From: Chelatococcus sp. HY11
GTDB lineage: Bacteria; Pseudomonadota; Alphaproteobacteria; Rhizobiales; Beijerinckiaceae
Direction: 5' to 3'
NCBI RefSeq assembly: GCF_018398335.1
Contig: NZ_JAHBRX010000001.1
Span: 682,001 to 746,000, forward strand
DNA: 64,000 nucleotides
Below the pieces are notes generated by a model. The model saw only the letters and a list, made by a program, of their open reading frames with translations, had not been told where the DNA came from and did no database searches. The translations under genes were made by a program, and so were the position numbers. Positions 48,580-57,905 of this stretch are shown here, in pieces (position 1 is the stretch's first letter; each line of letters begins with the position of its first letter).

Positions 48580-49368
48580 ATGCCCCGCGTGAGAAAATCG
48601 ACGCCGATCCGGTTGTCGGTCAGCGTCACAGCGACACTGCTGGCCGGCATCACCGCGCTTGCCCCTGTCGCGGCTTTTGCTCAGGCCCGGCAGCCGCAGC
48701 GGCCCCAGGCGCAGCAACAGCAGCAGCCCGCCCAGCAGGCGCCGCAGCAGCAAGGCGGCCCTACCCTGGTGCAGGTCAAGCCGGAGCCGTCGCAGACCGA
48801 CTGGACGAAGGTTTGCGGCAAGGATCCGGCCAATAACAAGGAAATCTGCTACACGACGCGTGATTTCGTCTCGGATCAGGGGCAGCCCGTCCTGGCGCTC
48901 GCGGTCTACGACGTGAAGGGCGACCAGACGCGTATCGTCCGCTTCCTGATGCCTCTGGGCCTGCTGCTGCGCCCGGGCATCCGCTTCACCGTGGATCAGG
49001 GCGCGGCGACGCCCGGCGCTTACGCCATCTGCTTCCCGAACGGCTGTTTTGCCGAGGCGCAGGTGAAGGACGACTTCATCAACTCGTTGAAGAAGGGCAA
49101 TACCCTCAACGTCAGCGTGCAGAACCAGGTCGGTAACGAAGTCACCTTCGCTGTTCCGCTGGCCGGTTTCACGAAGGCCTTCGACGGCGCGCCGATCGAT
49201 CCGAAGGTTCTCGAGGAGCAACAGCGCAAGCTTCAGGAAGAGCTCCAGAAGCGGTCTGAAGAGATGCGCAAGAACATGGAACAGCAGGGCGCGGCGACGG
49301 GTGCCGTTCCGGCTCCTGGGTTGGCTCCCGCTCCGGCAGCCCCGGCGGCGCCCGCGCCCGCGCGTTGA
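48580..49368 (+). CDS. invasion-associated locus B (IalB) family protein
   Basis: This 262-residue exported protein has a signal peptide (cleavage near AFAQA), a Gln/Pro-rich N-terminal linker (about 28-55), the IalB core (DWTKVCGKDPANNKEICYTTRDF through about 205) and a charged helical, probably coiled-coil tail (EEQQRKLQEELQKRSEEMRKN) ending in an Ala/Pro-rich stretch. Four cysteines in the core (VCG, EIC, AIC, NGC) likely form two disulfides. IalB was named in Bartonella for invasion; here, in an environmental-type genome, the role is unclear. AGAGGA sets the ATG at 48580. Confidence 0.85.
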   Translation: MPRVRKSTPIRLSVSVTATLLAGITALAPVAAFAQARQPQRPQAQQQQQPAQQAPQQQGGPTLVQVKPEPSQTDWTKVCGKDPANNKEICYTTRDFVSDQGQPVLALAVYDVKGDQTRIVRFLMPLGLLLRPGIRFTVDQGAATPGAYAICFPNGCFAEAQVKDDFINSLKKGNTLNVSVQNQVGNEVTFAVPLAGFTKAFDGAPIDPKVLEEQQRKLQEELQKRSEEMRKNMEQQGAATGAVPAPGLAPAPAAPAAPAPAR

Positions 49369-49414
49369 TCGAAACAGAGTGACGGGCGCACTTCCCTCAG
49401 TCACCCATCATTGG

Positions 49415-49452
49415 AATGGCCGCCCGACAGCGCTCGGGCGGCCATTTCTTTT
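49415..49452 (+). terminator. terminator after IalB-type gene
   Basis: AATGGCCGCCCGA at 49415-49427 pairs perfectly with TCGGGCGGCCATT at 49434-49446, with a 6-base loop and a following TCTTTT. It may also serve the convergent hspQ gene. Confidence 0.9.
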
Positions 49453-49531
49453 GGTTAAGGTCGATCTTAGCGTGGGGACATTGTCCGGCTGTCGTTGAGC
49501 GGAGCCCGTCCGGGAGGGGCACAAGCCTGCT

Positions 49532-49861
49532 CTAGTTCCGATGGCTGCGGCGCATATGGTAGAGCCCGTCGTTGTCCCGCTCGAAGGCCTCATCGACCTG
49601 CGGGTGACGGACGGGATCGCCTGATGTATCGGGCACCAGGTTTTGCTCCGACACATAGGCCACATATTCCGAATCCGCATTCTCGGCGTAGAGGTGGTAG
49701 AACGGCTGGTCCTTGGACGGGCGGCGATCCTCGGGAATTGCCTGCCACCATTCCTCGGTGTTGTTGAACGTTGGATCGACGTCGAAAATGACACCGCGAA
49801 ACGGATAGATGCGGTGTTTGACGACCTGGCCGATCGAGAATTTTGCAGTGTGATGTTTCAT
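49532..49861 (-). CDS. hspQ: heat shock protein HspQ
   Basis: HspQ (YccV-like) is a small heat-shock-induced protein that in enterobacteria binds hemimethylated DNA and enhances Lon proteolysis. The 109-residue product has the family opening KFSIGQVVKHRIYPFRGVIFDVDP, the middle WWQAIPEDRRPSKDQPFYHLYAE and the C-terminal YVAYVSEQNLVPD. ATG 49861 is the start of the conserved region; longer in-frame forms up to 49984 lack similarity. It is convergent with the IalB-type gene and shares its terminator region. Confidence 0.9.
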   Translation of the reverse strand: MKHHTAKFSIGQVVKHRIYPFRGVIFDVDPTFNNTEEWWQAIPEDRRPSKDQPFYHLYAENADSEYVAYVSEQNLVPDTSGDPVRHPQVDEAFERDNDGLYHMRRSHRN

Positions 49862-50098
49862 CAGGCTGGTCGTTCCGAAATTCTGAGGCCTCGGCGGGAA
49901 ACAGGTGCCGCCATTGGATCGCATCCGCGCGTTCCGGGTGCGCTGTCCCAAATGCCGAGGCGCCGAAGATTTCAATGGTTTCATGATCCTGGATGTGGTC
50001 CGCCTGATCCACAGCCATGATTGTGTCTTTTGGGTGAGGTGCGATTTCCTTTCAATCAGCGGTGCGCATCAGTATCAATGATTTGATTGGTGGCGGGC

Positions 50099-51397
50099 TT
50101 AGAGGCCTGTCTCCACGCTCGGTTTCGACGTCAAACGCGCCAGGCGCGATGGCAGGAGCGATGGCCGCAACCCTTCCCGCATCGCAAGTCGCCGGATTGG
50201 CGTGACGCTGGCGAGGGCGAGGAGGGCGGCGCCGCGAAGCCCGTCAACGGGCAGCAGATCGGTCATGAGCGAGCGATTCATCAGATCGATAGCACCGGTC
50301 CGCAAGGCTATGTCTGTCTTGCGATCGCGGGCGTAGCGGGCGAGGGTGGCCTCCGCGCCGATATCGCCGCCGCGCCCGCGAGCCTCGACAACGACATCCC
50401 GCAGCGCCGCGATATCCCTCAGCCCCAGGTTGAGGCCCTGCGCGCCGATGGGGGGCAGGACATGGGCCGTCTCCCCAACCAGCGCCAGGCGTCGGGAGCA
50501 AAGGCGGTCGGCCGTCTGCATCGTCAGCGGGAACGCCCCCCGGTCGCCCTCCAGGCGCATGGCTCCTAGCATCGATTGCGCCTGCCGTTCGACCGCGCGT
50601 CCGAACGCGGCTGCGTCAAGGGCCTGGAGAGCTTCCGCTTCCTTGTCCGCGCACACCCAGACGAGGCTCGAGCGGTTGCCGGGCAGGGGCACGAGCGTGA
50701 AGGGCCCCTGGCGGGTGTGGAACTCGGTGGACCGGTCACGGTGCGGCCGGTCGTGGCTCAGGATGGCCGTGATCGCGACCTGAGGATAGGCGCGCTCATG
50801 GCAGGTTATGCCCGCCTCCGCGCGCATGCGGGACTGGCGGCCGTCGGCGGCGATGACAAGTCTGGCCTTAACCGCGGATCCGTTATCCAGAATGACGGTT
50901 GCGCCGGTATCGCCTTCGCCGGCATGGAACTCCGTCGCGAGACGTGGAATGAGGACGAGGCCCGGATCGCGCGAGGCCTTGTCCATCAGGAAAGCCACGA
51001 GATCCTTGTTCTCGACGTTATAGCCGAAGGCCGGCAGGTCGAGTTCGCCCGCCCGGAATATGACGGGTGGTATCCGGAACAGGCTTCCGGTGTCATCGAT
51101 GATACCGAGTTCTGCGAGGGGCGATTGTCCGAGCGCGTCCTCGTCCCAGGCGCCGATCGCCGTGAGAAAGCGCACGGATCCATCAAGAAGGGCGGTGGTG
51201 CGGCCGGGAGCGGGGGGCGCCTGCGTTGGACCTACAACGGCGACCGCCAGTCCCTCGCGGGCAAAGGCCATCCCGCCGGCGAGGCCGATGGGGCCTGCGC
51301 CGACGACGACGATATCGAAATATCGGGGCTCGCGCGTCTGGGCCAAATCGCCGTCCGAATCATTGGTCAAGCCGTTGTTGACCCTATTTGTCTGCAT
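50099..51397 (-). CDS. UbiH/UbiF-family FAD-dependent hydroxylase
   Basis: This 432-residue flavoprotein monooxygenase likely hydroxylates the ubiquinone ring, as UbiH, UbiF or alphaproteobacterial UbiL do. It has the FAD motif DIVVVGAGPIGLAGGMAFA (about 28-46), the DG motif VIAADGRQSRMRAEAG, and the second FAD-binding segment LVGETAHVLPPIGAQGLNLGLRD. Which ring position it modifies cannot be told. The start at 51397 (MQTNRVNNG) is preferred over 51535. It is divergent from terC. Confidence 0.9.
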   Translation of the reverse strand: MQTNRVNNGLTNDSDGDLAQTREPRYFDIVVVGAGPIGLAGGMAFAREGLAVAVVGPTQAPPAPGRTTALLDGSVRFLTAIGAWDEDALGQSPLAELGIIDDTGSLFRIPPVIFRAGELDLPAFGYNVENKDLVAFLMDKASRDPGLVLIPRLATEFHAGEGDTGATVILDNGSAVKARLVIAADGRQSRMRAEAGITCHERAYPQVAITAILSHDRPHRDRSTEFHTRQGPFTLVPLPGNRSSLVWVCADKEAEALQALDAAAFGRAVERQAQSMLGAMRLEGDRGAFPLTMQTADRLCSRRLALVGETAHVLPPIGAQGLNLGLRDIAALRDVVVEARGRGGDIGAEATLARYARDRKTDIALRTGAIDLMNRSLMTDLLPVDGLRGAALLALASVTPIRRLAMREGLRPSLLPSRLARLTSKPSVETGL

Positions 51398-51684
51398 CTC
51401 AGTCGATCCAACCACATCCCATCGGCACTGTGTCTCATCGGGCGCTGCGGTGGTAGCGTTCTCGCCGATCAGGCGCCACTTCAAACTTCGTCGCACAGCA
51501 TGATACAGCGTCTGGACGGTGGGCACGACAGGCATTTTTCGCCGAAACAGAGAGCAGGTTGAGAAGATACGCGCACTGCCTGGGGTTTGTTCTTTGGAAT
51601 TTCACAAAACTGGGCAACGATGACTTAGCTTGCGAATTGCTGCAGAAGTCATCGTGATATCTCCGTAATAATGGAGCGCCGGGC

Positions 51685-52416
51685 ATGTTTGCATGGATGT
51701 CGGATCCGAGTGGCTGGGCGGCTCTTGTCACACTGAGCGCGATGGAGATCGTGCTCGGCATCGACAATGTCGTCTTCATCTCGGTGCTGGTCTCACGCCT
51801 GCCGACGGCTCAAGCGGAGCGCGCCCGACGGATCGGCCTGCTGCTCGCCCTCGTCTTTCGCGTGCTGCTGCTCTTCACGTTGACCCTCATACTGACCCTG
51901 ACGCAGCCGGTGTTCACCGTCTTCGGTCACGGCGTGTCCTGGCGGGATATCATTCTTCTCGCCGGCGGGCTCTTCCTCATCGCCAAGGCGACCCACGAAA
52001 TCCATGCGGAAATCGAGGGAGACGAGAACGACAACGACGCGGCGGTGCCGGGCGGGATGGGCATGGCGATCCTGCAGATCGCGATCATCGATCTCGTCTT
52101 TTCCGTCGATTCGATCGTGACGGCGATCGGCATGGCGCAGGACATCTCGATCATGGTGACGGCCGTGGTCATCTCGATGGCGGTCATGTATGTGGCCGCC
52201 GGCGCCGTCAGCGGCTTCATCACGCGCCATCCGACAACCAAGATGCTGGCGCTGAGCTTCCTGATCCTCATCGGTGTATCGCTTGTCGCCGATGGCGGCG
52301 GCCTGCACGTGCCGCGCGGTTATATCTATGCGGCGATGGCTTTCGCCGCAGCTGTCGAGGCCATCAATATCTGGGCCGGGCGAAACCGGCGCAAGCGCCG
52401 CGCGGCCCAGCGCTGA
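51685..52416 (+). CDS. TerC family integral membrane protein
   Basis: This 243-residue membrane protein has about seven helices and the TerC signatures EIVLGIDNVVFISVL and DLVFSVDSIVTAIGMAQD, whose acidic residues are thought to bind metal, with a His/acid-rich loop (HEIHAEIEGDENDND). TerC proteins are linked to tellurite resistance or manganese export; recent work on related proteins favours metal transfer to exported enzymes. GGAG 8 bases upstream sets the ATG at 51685. No yybP-ykoY riboswitch was recognised upstream. It is convergent with the SulP gene, 15 bases away. Confidence 0.92.
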   Translation: MFAWMSDPSGWAALVTLSAMEIVLGIDNVVFISVLVSRLPTAQAERARRIGLLLALVFRVLLLFTLTLILTLTQPVFTVFGHGVSWRDIILLAGGLFLIAKATHEIHAEIEGDENDNDAAVPGGMGMAILQIAIIDLVFSVDSIVTAIGMAQDISIMVTAVVISMAVMYVAAGAVSGFITRHPTTKMLALSFLILIGVSLVADGGGLHVPRGYIYAAMAFAAAVEAINIWAGRNRRKRRAAQR

Positions 52417-52431
52417 GGGCGGGGGCGCTGC

Positions 52432-54150
52432 TCAGGGCGTGGAAGCCAATGTTCCGATCGTTCGGATGGCGAGGGCGCGGGCGCTCTCCACATCCGGCGC
52501 ATAGGAGACAACCGGCGGCTTCAGCCCCTCCTGCTTCAGAATATGGCGCACCTCCGGCTTCGCGCCACACACGACGACTGTGGCGCCGTTGCTCCTGAGC
52601 GTATCGACGGCCAGCTTCAAGGAGAGCGCCGCGGTGGAATCGGCGAGCGGGACCGGTGACAGATCGAGCACGACCGCCTTGGGGAAGATGCCCATCCGCT
52701 CGAGGACCGACCCGATCGTCGAGGCCGCGCCGAAGAAGAGCGGGCCGGAGATCTGATAGACCTGCACGTCGCCATCCCCGGATGCGCTGTAGGAAGGCGC
52801 CTCCACTTCGCTGTCGGGTATATCGGCACTGCCGGCGGCAATGCTGGCGCCGCCCGTCGACACGGAGACGAGATCGGCCATCCTGTGCATGAACAGGAAG
52901 CTGCCCATGACGACGCCGACCGCGATGCCCATGGCGAGGTCGTGGAGAATCGTGACCAGGAAGGTCGCGAGCAGCACGAGTGCCTCACCGCGCGATTGCC
53001 TGAGGATCTGCACGAAGACATGGCGCTCGGCCATGTTCCAGCAGACGACCGCGAGCACGGCGGCGAGCGCCGCGAGGGGCACATAGGCGATCAGCGATGC
53101 CGCGAAGAGGAGAAACAGGAACAGGAATATCGAATGCAGGATGCCCGACACGGGGCTCGTGGCGCCCGCCCGGATATTCGTGGCGGTACGGGCGATGGTG
53201 CCTGTCGCGATCAACCCGCCGAACAATGCGGTGACGATATTGGCCGCGCCCTGGGCAACCAGCTCGCAATTGGAGCGATGCCGGCGGCCTGTCATGGTAT
53301 CGGCGACGACGGCCGAGAGCAGCGACTCGATACCGCCGAGCAGCGCCATGGCGAGGGCGTCCGGCATCACCGCGACGACGGTATCAAGGGTGATGTCGGG
53401 CAGGCGCGGGGCCGGCAGTCCATCCGGGATGGCACCGAAGCGCGTGCCGATCGTCTCGACGGGAAGGCCGAGCAGCGATGTGACGGCGGCTGCCAGCACC
53501 ACGGCGATCAGGAAGCCCGGCCAGCCCGGGCGCAGCTTTCGCAGTCCGACGATAAGGGCAATCGCACCGAAGGAGAGGATGGCGGCTGCGGGGTTGATCG
53601 TGCTGATGCTCTCGCCCAGGGCCTCAAGCTTGGGGATGAGCGCCGCCGGCTCGGTGCCTGGAAGCGTCAGGCCCAGCAAGTCGCGGATCTGGCTTGCGAA
53701 AATGATGATGGCAATGCCGCTGGTAAAGCCCACGGTGACCGGATGCGGGATAAACTTGATGTAGGTACCGAGCCGCAGGGCCCCGACGAGCATCAGGATG
53801 ATTCCGGCCATGATGGTGGCCAGCAGGAAGCCGTCGTAGCCGTGGCGCGAGATGGTCGCGGCGACAAGCACGATAAAGGCGCCTGCCGGACCGCCGATCT
53901 GAAAGCGGCTGCCGCCGAAGGCCGAGATGATGAAACCGCCGATGATCGCGGTCACCAGGCCGCGATCCGGCGAGGCGCCGCTTGCGATGGCGATCGCCAT
54001 GGACAGGGGCAGGGCGACGACGGCCACCGTGAGCCCCGCGACCGCGTCGGCGCGAAGGCGCGCGAGCGTATAGCCCTCGCGCCATACGGTGACGAGTTTT
54101 GGTGTGAAAAGGTTGGATGGCGTCGTGGCGGAAGAGGGGAGCGGGTTCAT
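52432..54150 (-). CDS. SulP family anion transporter with STAS domain
   Basis: This 572-residue inner-membrane transporter has the SulP core: ALPLSMAIAIASGASPDRGLVTAIIGGF, FQIGGPAGAFIVLVAA, and GGIESLLSAVVADTMTGRRHRSN. These are followed by a cytoplasmic STAS domain (about 440-560, with VQVYQISGPLFFGAASTI and AVVLDLSPVPLADSTAALSL). SulP proteins move sulfate, bicarbonate, dicarboxylates or other anions; the substrate here is not predictable. The STAS serine site reads LADSTA. ATG 54150 (MNPLPSSA) is preferred over 54180. Confidence 0.92.
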   Translation of the reverse strand: MNPLPSSATTPSNLFTPKLVTVWREGYTLARLRADAVAGLTVAVVALPLSMAIAIASGASPDRGLVTAIIGGFIISAFGGSRFQIGGPAGAFIVLVAATISRHGYDGFLLATIMAGIILMLVGALRLGTYIKFIPHPVTVGFTSGIAIIIFASQIRDLLGLTLPGTEPAALIPKLEALGESISTINPAAAILSFGAIALIVGLRKLRPGWPGFLIAVVLAAAVTSLLGLPVETIGTRFGAIPDGLPAPRLPDITLDTVVAVMPDALAMALLGGIESLLSAVVADTMTGRRHRSNCELVAQGAANIVTALFGGLIATGTIARTATNIRAGATSPVSGILHSIFLFLFLLFAASLIAYVPLAALAAVLAVVCWNMAERHVFVQILRQSRGEALVLLATFLVTILHDLAMGIAVGVVMGSFLFMHRMADLVSVSTGGASIAAGSADIPDSEVEAPSYSASGDGDVQVYQISGPLFFGAASTIGSVLERMGIFPKAVVLDLSPVPLADSTAALSLKLAVDTLRSNGATVVVCGAKPEVRHILKQEGLKPPVVSYAPDVESARALAIRTIGTLASTP

Positions 54151-54260
54151 GGCTTTTCGGGAGTAAATTACATTGCGCATTTGTAGTATATGCTATTCGC
54201 GAAATCGTTGCTCCGGCGCCACTTGCATAGCTAACATGCGCGCGCCATAAGGAGTTGATC

Positions 54261-55229
54261 ATGAAGGCCATACGCGTTCACGCCCCCGGCGGGCCCGAGA
54301 CCTTGCGTTTTGAGGATGTCGAGGTCGGCCAGCCCGGCCCGGGCGAGGTACGGATTCGCCAACTCGCGATAGGCTTGAACTTTCTCGACGTTTATCACCG
54401 TAGCGGACTTTATCCCCTGCCGACGCCCTTCATTCCGGGCTCCGAGGGTGCGGGTGAAGTCGTCTCCGTCGGCGAGGGGGTTGACGAGTTCGTGCCGGGC
54501 GACCGGGTCGCCTATGCTGGCGCCATCGGCGCCTATGCCGAGGAGCGTCTCGTTCCCGCGTCGGTTCTCGTCCACCTTCCAGGCGCCATCGATTTCGAGA
54601 CTGCGGCCGCGATCATGCTGAAAGGCCTGACCGCGCAATATCTGTTGCGGCGTACCTTCAAAGTGGAAGAGGGCCAGACCATTCTGTTCCACGCGGCGGC
54701 GGGCGGCGTCGGCCTCATCGCGACGCAATGGGCCAAGCATCTCGGCGCCACCGTCATCGGAACAGTGGGATCGCCCGAGAAGGCCGAGCTTGCCAAGGCC
54801 CACGGCTGTGACCACGTCATACTCTATCGCGAAGAGGATTTCGCGAAACGCGTGAGGGACATCACCAACGGTCAGGGCTGCGCGGTGGTTTATGACAGTG
54901 TCGGCAAGGCGACCTTCCCGGCCTCGCTCGATTGTCTCACGCCTCTCGGCATGTTTGTCAGCTTCGGATCATCGTCCGGACAGATCGACGCGTTCAATAT
55001 CAATATTCTGTCGCAGAAGGGGTCATTGTTCGCGACACGCCCCTCCTTGAACGCCTATATCGCCCGGCGTTCAGATCTCGTCGACATGGCGGCGGACCTG
55101 TTCCATGTGGTGCAGAGCGGGGCTGTGCAGGTGCGAATTGAGAAGCGCTATGCGCTCGCCGACGCTGAGGCCGCGCACCGGGCTCTGGAGGGCCGGACGA
55201 CCACCGGCGCCACGGTTCTTCTGCCGTGA
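54261..55229 (+). CDS. NADPH:quinone oxidoreductase, zeta-crystallin type
   Basis: This 322-residue MDR-superfamily enzyme reduces quinones using NADPH. It has KAIRVHAPGGPETLRFEDVE at the start, the GSEGAGEVVSVGEGV segment, the coenzyme motif HAAAGGVGLIATQWAKHLGA and the C-terminal RRSDLVDMAADLF. There is no structural zinc lobe, as expected for quinone reductases. GGAG 6 bases before ATG 54261 fixes the start. The BMP transporter ATPase gene begins at the stop codon (TGATG), so it may be the first gene of that operon; a functional link is unproven. Confidence 0.92.
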   Translation: MKAIRVHAPGGPETLRFEDVEVGQPGPGEVRIRQLAIGLNFLDVYHRSGLYPLPTPFIPGSEGAGEVVSVGEGVDEFVPGDRVAYAGAIGAYAEERLVPASVLVHLPGAIDFETAAAIMLKGLTAQYLLRRTFKVEEGQTILFHAAAGGVGLIATQWAKHLGATVIGTVGSPEKAELAKAHGCDHVILYREEDFAKRVRDITNGQGCAVVYDSVGKATFPASLDCLTPLGMFVSFGSSSGQIDAFNINILSQKGSLFATRPSLNAYIARRSDLVDMAADLFHVVQSGAVQVRIEKRYALADAEAAHRALEGRTTTGATVLLP

Positions 55230-56839
55230 TGGAGGACGCGTCGTCGCTCACCGACGGCCTGCCGCAATCCTCGTCGCCCTCGCTCGTCTCGCTGGAGCGC
55301 ATCTCGAAGCGCTTCGGCGATCTCCTCGCCAATGACGCGGTCGACCTCACCATCGGGCCGGGCGAGATCCATGCGCTGCTCGGTGAGAACGGGGCGGGAA
55401 AATCCACCCTCGTCAAAATTCTCTATGGGCTGATCGAACCGACCGAGGGCGAGATCCGCTGGAAGGGCGAGATCGTTTCCCTCGACGGGCCAATGGCGGC
55501 GCGGGCTCTCGGCATCGGCATGGTGTTCCAGCACTTTTCGCTCTTCGACAATCTCAGCGTCATCGAAAATGTCGCCGTGGCGCTGTCGCCGGACCTTTCG
55601 CTCGACACCATCGCCCGCCGGATCCGCGATCTCGGGGGTACATTCGACCTCGCGCTGGATCTGAACCGACCCGTGTGGACCCTGTCGGCCGGTGAGCGAC
55701 AACGCATCGAGATCGTACGCTGCCTGCTTCAGGATCCCGAGCTCCTCATCCTCGACGAGCCGACTTCGGTTCTCACGCCGCAGGAGGCGGAGGACCTTTT
55801 CGGTACGTTGCAGCGCCTGGCCGCGCGCGGCTGTGCCATTCTCTACATCTCCCACCGGCTCGAGGAGGTCCGGCGGCTCTGCCACCGCGCCACGGTGCTG
55901 CGCGCCGGGCGCGTCGTGGCGACGCTCGATCCATCCTCGGTCTCCGCGCGCCATCTCGCCGGATTGATGGTGGGCGCCGAGATCGGGGACGTGAAGCCCG
56001 CGCCCGCCCATGACATGAGCATCGAGCGGCTTGTCGTGACGGGCTTGTCGCTGCTTTCGGAAGAGCCGCACGGCATCGATCTTCAGGACGTCGGGCTGAG
56101 CGTGCGGGGAGGCGAGATCGTCGGTATCGCCGGGGTTGCCGGCAATGGCCAGAGCGAGCTTTTCGCCGCGCTCTCGGGCGAACGTCTCTGTGACGACCGC
56201 GCCATCCTGCTCGACGGCGAGGCGATTGGGCATCGCGACATCACCGCCCGGCGCGACCGGGGCGGGGCCTTCGTGCCCGAGGAACGCCTCGGCCATGGTT
56301 CCGTGCCCTCGCACCGGCTGGGAGAAAACACTCTCCTGTCGCTGCACGGCGCGGACGGCTTCGTGACCGGAGGGGTCGTCCACGCAGGCCTCGCGCGCCG
56401 ATGGGCCGCCCGTATCATCAAGGCTTTCGATGTCCGCAAGGAGGGTGTCGACCCGCGCGCCGAGACACTCTCGGGTGGCAATCTCCAGAAATTCGTCATG
56501 GGCCGCGAGATCCTGCGGGAGCCCGCAGTACTGGTGGTCAACCAGCCGACCTGGGGCGTCGACGCGGGGGCGGCGACGACCCTGCGTCAGGCGCTGATCG
56601 ATCTGGCGGCCAAGGGGTCGGCGGTCATCGTCATCAGCCAGGATCTTGATGAGCTGTTCGAGATCGCCGACCGCATCGCCGTCATTCATGCGGGCGAACT
56701 CACCGTCGCGGAGCCCACGTCACGTCTGACGCGCGAGGCGATCGGCCTCGCGATGGCCGGCGCCCGGGAGCATGCCGGGGCGGCGGCGCAGGCCGAAGGC
56801 AGGGGCGCGGCGCATAAAGGTGCGACACATGCGCATTGA
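55229..56839 (+). CDS. BMP/nucleoside-type ABC transporter, dual ATP-binding protein
   Basis: This 536-residue protein energises a sugar/nucleoside-class importer. Its N-terminal ABC module has Walker A GENGAGKSTLVKILYG, signature LSAGERQRIEI and Walker B LLILDEPTSVLTP. The C-terminal module has a degenerate Walker A (GVAGNGQSELFAAL), signature LSGGNLQKFVMGREI and LVVNQPTWGVD, the pattern of RbsA/YufO-type ATPases where the second half is partly inactive. It begins one base into the qor stop (TGATG) and overlaps the first permease by 11 bases. Confidence 0.93.
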   Translation: MEDASSLTDGLPQSSSPSLVSLERISKRFGDLLANDAVDLTIGPGEIHALLGENGAGKSTLVKILYGLIEPTEGEIRWKGEIVSLDGPMAARALGIGMVFQHFSLFDNLSVIENVAVALSPDLSLDTIARRIRDLGGTFDLALDLNRPVWTLSAGERQRIEIVRCLLQDPELLILDEPTSVLTPQEAEDLFGTLQRLAARGCAILYISHRLEEVRRLCHRATVLRAGRVVATLDPSSVSARHLAGLMVGAEIGDVKPAPAHDMSIERLVVTGLSLLSEEPHGIDLQDVGLSVRGGEIVGIAGVAGNGQSELFAALSGERLCDDRAILLDGEAIGHRDITARRDRGGAFVPEERLGHGSVPSHRLGENTLLSLHGADGFVTGGVVHAGLARRWAARIIKAFDVRKEGVDPRAETLSGGNLQKFVMGREILREPAVLVVNQPTWGVDAGAATTLRQALIDLAAKGSAVIVISQDLDELFEIADRIAVIHAGELTVAEPTSRLTREAIGLAMAGAREHAGAAAQAEGRGAAHKGATHAH

Positions 56840-57905
56840 ACTTCTGCCACGGCGCAATGTCTCGCCTGTGGCGCGCATTCTCGCCCCCCTTGCGGCGCTC
56901 GCGGTCTCCTTCCTGATCGGCGGTCTCATCCTGGCCGCGATGGGGCGCTCGCCCGTCGGGGCTTTCGACGTTTATGTGGTGCAGTCGCTGTCGGACGCGT
57001 GGGCGCTCCAGCAGCTGGCGCTCAAGGCGACGCCCCTCGTCATCATCGCCGTCGGGCTGTCGTTCTGCTTCAGGGCCAACCTCTGGAACATCGGCGCTGA
57101 GGGGCAATATGTCGTCGGCGCGTTGTGCGGCGGCTGGGTTGCGCTGGTCACCCATGGCAGCGATGCGGGTCTATGGGTATTGCCGGCGATGCTGCTGGCG
57201 GGGATCGTGGGCGGCGCGCTCTGGGCGCTAATCGCGGCGGGTTTGAAGGTCGCGTTCGGCGTCAGCGAGATCCTGACGAGCCTCATGCTTGTCTACGTCG
57301 CTGAATACTGGCTCGATTATCTCGTCCGCGGCCCCTGGCGCGATCCCAAGGGTTTCAACTTTCCCCAGACCGTGACCTTCGATCCCTCCGCCACACTGCC
57401 GATGCTTGGCGATCTGACCCTGCACGCGGGCGTCGCGATCGCCATCTTGGTCGTTCTGGCTGCGGCCTTCATCCTGCGTTTCAGCCTGTTCGGCTATCGG
57501 TTGCGCGTCACGGGCGAGGCGCCGCGTGCCGCGCGTTTCGCCGGTTTCTCGCCCGCCGCGACCACCCTTGCGGTCTTCGCCATATCCGGCGGGCTCGCGG
57601 GGCTTGCCGGTGTCATCGAGGTGAGCGGCTCGATCGGCCAGCTCAAGCCGAGCATTTCGCCGGGTTATGGATTCACCGCGATCATCGTCGCCTTTCTCGG
57701 CCGTCTTGATCCCATCGGCATCCTGGTCGCGAGCCTTGCCATGGCGCTCACGATCCTCGGTGGCGAGGCGGCGCAGATCGCCCTGCGCGTGCCCTTCGAT
57801 TTCACGCGGGCTTTCCAGGGCATCCTGCTGATAGCCATCCTCGTCGCCGATTCCCTCGTCACCTATCGCCTGCGCATTTCGGCGGGCCGCCGGGCCGTTG
57901 CATGA
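56829..57905 (+). CDS. ABC transporter permease (BMP/nucleoside type, YufP-like)
   Basis: This 358-residue inner-membrane permease of the BPD_transp_2 family has about eight to nine helices, with RANLWNIGAEGQYVVGAL, ILTSLMLVYVAEYWLDYLVRG and the family glycine-rich FAISGGLAGLAGVIEVSG near residue 260. The ATG at 56829 overlaps the ATPase gene end. It overlaps the second permease by ATGA at 57902-57905, so the three are one translationally coupled unit. Confidence 0.92.
   Translation: MRIELLPRRNVSPVARILAPLAALAVSFLIGGLILAAMGRSPVGAFDVYVVQSLSDAWALQQLALKATPLVIIAVGLSFCFRANLWNIGAEGQYVVGALCGGWVALVTHGSDAGLWVLPAMLLAGIVGGALWALIAAGLKVAFGVSEILTSLMLVYVAEYWLDYLVRGPWRDPKGFNFPQTVTFDPSATLPMLGDLTLHAGVAIAILVVLAAAFILRFSLFGYRLRVTGEAPRAARFAGFSPAATTLAVFAISGGLAGLAGVIEVSGSIGQLKPSISPGYGFTAIIVAFLGRLDPIGILVASLAMALTILGGEAAQIALRVPFDFTRAFQGILLIAILVADSLVTYRLRISAGRRAVA

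Noticed and set aside
51540-51684. possible manganese (yybP-ykoY) riboswitch before terC
   Set aside because: I looked because terC genes often carry it, but the conserved loop sequences are not present.
52885-54186. 433-codon plus-strand open frame over the SulP gene
   Set aside because: It is an antisense shadow with Gly/Asp/Arg/His bias; the SulP and STAS motifs on the other strand are clear.
55148-56689. 513-codon minus-strand open frame over the ABC ATPase
   Set aside because: It is an antisense shadow of a gene with intact Walker and signature motifs.
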